DNA of 8,534 nt from an uncultured Actinomycetes bacterium (GTDB taxonomy: Bacteria > Actinomycetota > Thermoleophilia > Gaiellales > F1-60-MAGs149), in NCBI GenBank assembly GCA_903960645.1, contig CAJCBN010000421.1:1-8534 (forward strand), written 5' to 3'. The first letter of the stretch is position 1. Every line of letters begins with the position of its first letter. Below are positions 6,252-8,534 of the stretch, piece after piece. The position numbers and the translations under genes were made by a program. The notes beneath the pieces were generated by a model. The model saw nothing but the letters and a program-made list of their open reading frames with translations. It searched no databases and had not been told where the DNA came from.

Positions 6252-6512
6252 GTGGACACGCAATTCACCGACCACGCGCGTCAACGCTTGCGCGAAAACC
6301 ATGTTGCTAGCGAGGCGGCGCAACTCACCATTGAGCAGCCTGACCGCGAGGCCGTGTTGCACGCGGGGCGCTGGAACGAGCGCCTGCACGGCGTTCGGCG
6401 TTTTGGTGATCGCGAACTGCACGTGATCTGGATGCGCCGACAGCGCGAGCTCGTGGTGTTCACCGTCTGGTGGCGGCGTATTCGGCGGACGCGAAAAAGG
6501 GAACACCGATGA
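6252..6512 (+). CDS. Small DUF4258-like protein, candidate toxin of a two-gene module
   Basis: An 86-residue, strongly basic protein (20 Arg/Lys against 12 Asp/Glu). Near the N-terminus it has FTDHARQRLRE and near the C-terminus a strand ELHVIW and then RELVVFTVWWR, the order and spacing of DUF4258 domains (small proteins with an N-terminal H-A-x-x-R helix and a final hydrophobic strand). A short Arg/Lys-rich tail follows. The start is GTG; no better start exists, since the conserved helix begins at residue 7. No Shine-Dalgarno is evident. Its stop overlaps the next gene's ATG (ATGA, 6509-6512), so the two are translationally coupled. DUF4258 and DUF2283 genes are often adjacent and have been suspected to be toxin-antitoxin-like; this is established only as genome context. 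Function unproven. Base composition is lower in GC than the flanking housekeeping genes, which suggests acquisition. Confidence 0.72.
   Translation: MDTQFTDHARQRLRENHVASEAAQLTIEQPDREAVLHAGRWNERLHGVRRFGDRELHVIWMRRQRELVVFTVWWRRIRRTRKREHR
6497..6502 (+). promoter_or_regulatory. Ribosome binding site (AAGGGA) of the DUF2283-like gene
   Basis: AAGGGA lies inside the end of the preceding gene with a 6-base spacer to the ATG at 6509. It supports that ATG over the in-frame ATG at 6470 (13 residues longer), and it gives the second gene its own initiation signal although the first gene has none. Confidence 0.6.
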
Positions 6513-6781
6513 AGTACTCTCAGCTCGTGATGATCAGCGCATACACCGTTCCGGAGGATGGGATCCTCATGATCAACATCGCTGCCGGTGAGATCGATGG
6601 TTCGGAGGAGATCGAGCCCTGTGTCGCCGTCGTCGATCTCGACGTGGACGATCGGGTGCTCGGCATTGAAGTGCTCGACCAGAGTAAGTTCGACCTTGAC
6701 GTCGTCGCCGCCGAGTTCGGGATTGCAGAACTCGTGCCTCAGATCCGCGCCGCAATCGCCGTCGCCAAGCCCGGCCCGTAG
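6509..6781 (+). CDS. Small DUF2283-like protein, candidate antitoxin partner
   Basis: A 90-residue acidic protein (17 Asp/Glu against 5 Lys/Arg). Residues about 8-60 match DUF2283: two short strands (ISAYTVPEDGILMINIA), then SEEIEPCVAVVDLD and the family's most conserved block, DDRVLGIEVLDQSK. The usual Tyr-Asp start of the first motif is changed here to AYTVPEDG. A C-terminal helix (about 63-88, AEFGIAELVPQIRAAIAV) goes beyond the core domain. It overlaps the basic DUF4258-like gene by four bases, and the opposite net charges of the two products are compatible with direct binding. By hand count, 33 of 60 bases are G or C at 6541-6600, against 47 of 60 at 4441-4500 in ald. The order here is candidate toxin first, antitoxin second. 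Role inferred from context only. Confidence 0.75.
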   Translation: MKYSQLVMISAYTVPEDGILMINIAAGEIDGSEEIEPCVAVVDLDVDDRVLGIEVLDQSKFDLDVVAAEFGIAELVPQIRAAIAVAKPGP

Positions 6782-6792
6782 GCACACCCGGC

Positions 6793-6798
6793 TAGGCT
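6793..6798 (+). promoter_or_regulatory. Candidate -10 element (TAGGCT) giving a leaderless mutM transcript
   Basis: TAGGCT in CCGGCTAGGCT ends 6 bases before the mutM ATG. A start of transcription 7 bases after a -10 would fall on the A of the ATG, so the message would be leaderless. In agreement, there is no usable Shine-Dalgarno (GGGGG is only one base from the ATG). No -35 is recognisable. The element lies in the 23-base gap after the DUF2283-like gene. Confidence 0.5.
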
Positions 6799-6804
6799 GG
6801 GGGC

Positions 6805-7674
6805 ATGCCCGAGTTGCCCGAGGTCGAGACCGTCCGCCGTCGGCTGCTGCCGCACGTGGAGGGCAAGACGATTCGGAGCGTCGAGGTGCGCGACACCCGA
6901 CTGGTCGGCCGTGATGATCCGCGGCGCGTCGAGCAGCGCCTCGCGGGCCGTACGCTGATCACTCTGGATCGGCGGGGCAAGTACCTGCTGCTCCGCCTCG
7001 ACGGCGGCGAGACGCTGATTTCGCACCTGCGGATGACCGGCAACTGGCTGGTCGTCGGAGGTGACGAGCCGTCGCACACGCGCGCGGTGATCACGCTGGC
7101 CGACGGCACCGCCGTCGCCTACGCCGACGCGCGGCGCTTCGGCACGTGGGACCTCCTCACCGACGCGGATACCGCCGCGTACCTCGCCGCCCGGCTCGGC
7201 CCCGAGCCGATCGACGCCGACTTCGATGGCGCCGTGTTGCAGGCCGCGTTCCGCGGACGGCAGGCACCCGTCAAGGCGCTGCTCCTCGACCAGCGTCTCG
7301 TCGCCGGCGTCGGCAACATCTACGCCGATGAGGCGCTCAACGCCGCCTGCATCCACCCGGACCGTCCGGCCGGCCGGCTGACGCGCCCACAGTGCGACCG
7401 CCTCGCCGCCACGGTGCGGACGGCGCTCGAGGAGGGCATCCGTGCGCAGGGCTCCTCGATCCGCGACTTTCGCTCGCCCGATGGCGGCTACGGCTCGATG
7501 CAGGAGCGCTTCCGCGTCTACGGCCGCGACGGCGAGCCATGCCTCGCGTGCGGCACCGAGATCGTCAAGACCCGCTGCGCCGGCCGGGGCACGCACGTGT
7601 GCCCGGTCTGCCAGCCCAAGCCGCGTCGATCCCGGGGAATGCGGCGCCCCCGAACCACGTTGGAGCAAGTGTGA
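6805..7674 (+). CDS. mutM: Formamidopyrimidine-DNA glycosylase (Fpg)
   Basis: MutM removes 8-oxoguanine and formamidopyrimidines from DNA and cuts the abasic site by beta,delta-elimination. The 289-residue protein begins PELPEVETVRR, with the catalytic Pro2 and Glu3, which separates MutM from Nei (usually PEGPE). Lys59 in RRGKYLLL corresponds to the conserved Lys57 of the E. coli enzyme; HLRMTGNW and DARRFGTW carry the Met and Arg/Phe residues that fill the gap left by the flipped base. AGVGNIYADEAL starts the helix-two-turn-helix. The zinc finger is complete: Cys246, Cys249, Cys266 and Cys269 (C-x2-C-x16-C-x2-C), with Arg261 in the finger. The protein runs about 20 residues past the finger with a basic tail (PRRSRGMRRPRTT), longer than typical. 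The stop overlaps the next gene's GTG (GTGA). Probably the first gene of a mutM-glutaredoxin-recO operon. Confidence 0.97.
   Translation: MPELPEVETVRRRLLPHVEGKTIRSVEVRDTRLVGRDDPRRVEQRLAGRTLITLDRRGKYLLLRLDGGETLISHLRMTGNWLVVGGDEPSHTRAVITLADGTAVAYADARRFGTWDLLTDADTAAYLAARLGPEPIDADFDGAVLQAAFRGRQAPVKALLLDQRLVAGVGNIYADEALNAACIHPDRPAGRLTRPQCDRLAATVRTALEEGIRAQGSSIRDFRSPDGGYGSMQERFRVYGRDGEPCLACGTEIVKTRCAGRGTHVCPVCQPKPRRSRGMRRPRTTLEQV
7662..7665 (+). promoter_or_regulatory. Ribosome binding site (GGAG) of the glutaredoxin gene
   Basis: GGAG within the last codons of mutM, five bases before the GTG at 7671. It supports this GTG, which overlaps the mutM stop, as the start, although the frame remains open far upstream through mutM. 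Confidence 0.65.
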
Positions 7675-7925
7675 AAAAGGTCGAGTTCTATTCCGCTGAT
7701 TGGTGCCCCTTCTGCCTGCGCGCCAAGGCGCTGCTCAAATCCCGGGGGATCGAGTTCGAGGAGATCAACGTCGATCGCGTTCCCGGCTTCCGCGAGCAGC
7801 TGGTGGAGATGACGGGCCGGATGACGATCCCGCAGATCATCATCGACGGCACGCCCGTCGGCGGGTACGACGACATCGCCGCGCTGGACCGCGCCGGCGA
7901 GCTGCTCCCGCTCGTTCAGGACTAG
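7671..7925 (+). CDS. grxC: Glutaredoxin (Grx3-type, dithiol)
   Basis: An 84-residue cytosolic thiol-disulfide oxidoreductase of the thioredoxin fold. It has the dithiol active site Cys12-Pro-Phe-Cys15 in WCPFC, the cis-proline loop in MTIPQIIIDG and the GGYDD segment that binds the glutathione glycine end. The sequence runs parallel to GrxC of enteric bacteria over its whole length (for instance RAKALLKSRGIEFEE, and ALDRAGELLPLV at the end). The GTG start overlaps the mutM stop, with GGAG five bases upstream. Many actinobacteria use mycothiol rather than glutathione and have mycoredoxins instead; the active site here is CPFC and the GGYDD loop looks like a true glutaredoxin, so the reducing thiol cannot be told from sequence alone. 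recO follows after 6 bases. Family call firm; exact subtype less so. Confidence 0.9.
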   Translation: MKKVEFYSADWCPFCLRAKALLKSRGIEFEEINVDRVPGFREQLVEMTGRMTIPQIIIDGTPVGGYDDIAALDRAGELLPLVQD

Positions 7926-7931
7926 CCCTCG

Positions 7932-8534
7932 GTGGCGACCGCCTTCGCGGCCGACGCGATCGTCCTGCGGAGCTTCCGCACGGGCGAGGCCGACCGCGTG
8001 GTGCACCTGCTGACCCCGGACCACGGCCGCGTCAACGTGATCGCCAAGGGCGCGCGCAAGACGACGGCCAAGATGGGCGCGCGCCTCGAGCCGATGACGC
8101 GCATCGAGGCGATGATCCAGCCGGGCAAGGGCGACCTCGCCACGATCACGGGCGCGCACGTGCTCTGGTCGGGCGATGAGCTGCGCCGCGATGCGGTGCG
8201 GGTGCTCGCCGCGACCGGCGGCATCGAGGCCGTCGTGCGCCTGTTCCCCGAGCCCGAGCCGGACCAGCGCCTGTTCGACGGCCTCGCGCGCTACCTCGTG
8301 GCGCTGACGGAGCCGCTCGGTGATGACGTCCGCGGCGGCGCCGACGTGCTCACGCTCGCCTTCGTCCTCAAGCTCCTCGCCCTCGCGGGCTGGCGTCCCG
8401 AGGTCGCAGCCTGCGTGGGCTGCGGCGGCACGGTCGAGGTGTACGACGCCGCGGCCGGGTGCGCCTTCTGCAGCGCCTGCGGCAGCGGCATCGCGCTCGA
8501 CCAGGCCACGGCGACCGCCGCCGCGCGCCTGCTC
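7932..8534 (+). CDS. recO: DNA repair protein RecO, 3' end outside window
   Basis: RecO helps load RecA onto SSB-coated single-stranded DNA in the RecFOR pathway. The frame is open from the GTG at 7932 to the end of the window (201 codons) with no stop; a complete RecO is about 230-270 residues. The N-terminal OB-fold shows the family pattern: DAIVLRSFRTGEADRVVHLLTPDHGRV, then the basic VIAKGARK turn, then LEPMTRIEAMIQ. A helical domain follows. Cysteines near the end, Cys161-x2-Cys164 and Cys177, Cys180 and Cys183 within GCAFCSACG, form the RecO zinc-binding motif. GTG is the first start after the glutaredoxin stop, 6 bases earlier, and puts the AIVLRS strand at the normal distance from the N-terminus. 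No Shine-Dalgarno is seen, so coupling is likely. Confidence 0.93.
   Translation, partial: MATAFAADAIVLRSFRTGEADRVVHLLTPDHGRVNVIAKGARKTTAKMGARLEPMTRIEAMIQPGKGDLATITGAHVLWSGDELRRDAVRVLAATGGIEAVVRLFPEPEPDQRLFDGLARYLVALTEPLGDDVRGGADVLTLAFVLKLLALAGWRPEVAACVGCGGTVEVYDAAAGCAFCSACGSGIALDQATATAAARLL

Noticed and set aside
7392..7670. Long glutaredoxin start upstream within mutM
   Set aside because: This part is the wrong frame of mutM and Arg-rich; glutaredoxin similarity begins at the GTG at 7671.

Overview
The window is about 8.5 kb of very GC-rich, gene-dense DNA with every supported gene on the + strand. High GC, GTG starts, a leaderless-looking gene and the set recN / pyrG / M20 peptidase / ald / xerD suggest an actinobacterium, perhaps of the Thermoleophilia (Solirubrobacterales type). 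That placement is inference from composition and gene order, not from a database search. Most of the window is chromosomal housekeeping; the longest stretch without a gene is 174 bases (5106-5279).

Layout. (1) 3-3882: the 3' end of recN (SMC-like repair ATPase), a cyclase/kynurenine-formamidase-family hydrolase whose ATG overlaps the recN stop, pyrG (CTP synthase) behind its own candidate -10 and a strong ribosome binding site, and an M20 PepT-like peptidase starting 2 bases after the pyrG stop. (2) 3883-5105: a promoter-like gap and ald (alanine dehydrogenase). (3) 5106-5279: a non-coding spacer with two copies of a palindromic repeat and then a hairpin directly in front of xerD. (4) 5280-6170: xerD with all six catalytic residues. 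(5) 6171-6781: a small accessory island of lower GC, holding a DUF4258-like and a DUF2283-like gene overlapping by ATGA, a layout like a toxin-antitoxin pair, preceded by an inverted repeat. (6) 6793-8534: mutM (probably leaderless), a glutaredoxin overlapping its stop by GTGA, and the 5' two-thirds or more of recO, forming a DNA repair/redox operon.

How the parts relate: recN, xerD, mutM and recO all serve genome maintenance (double-strand break repair, chromosome dimer resolution, oxidised base excision, recombination mediation), and the glutaredoxin fits with mutM as oxidative-stress defence. pyrG, the peptidase, ald and the cyclase are metabolic. The parts that do not look like core genome are the palindromic repeat pair at 5112-5231 and the DUF4258/DUF2283 pair at 6252-6781, which lie on either side of xerD. 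I see no CRISPR array, rRNA, tRNA, prophage gene or transposase. Nothing here is convincingly a wholly new system; the repeat pair and the small gene pair are the best candidates for a closer look.
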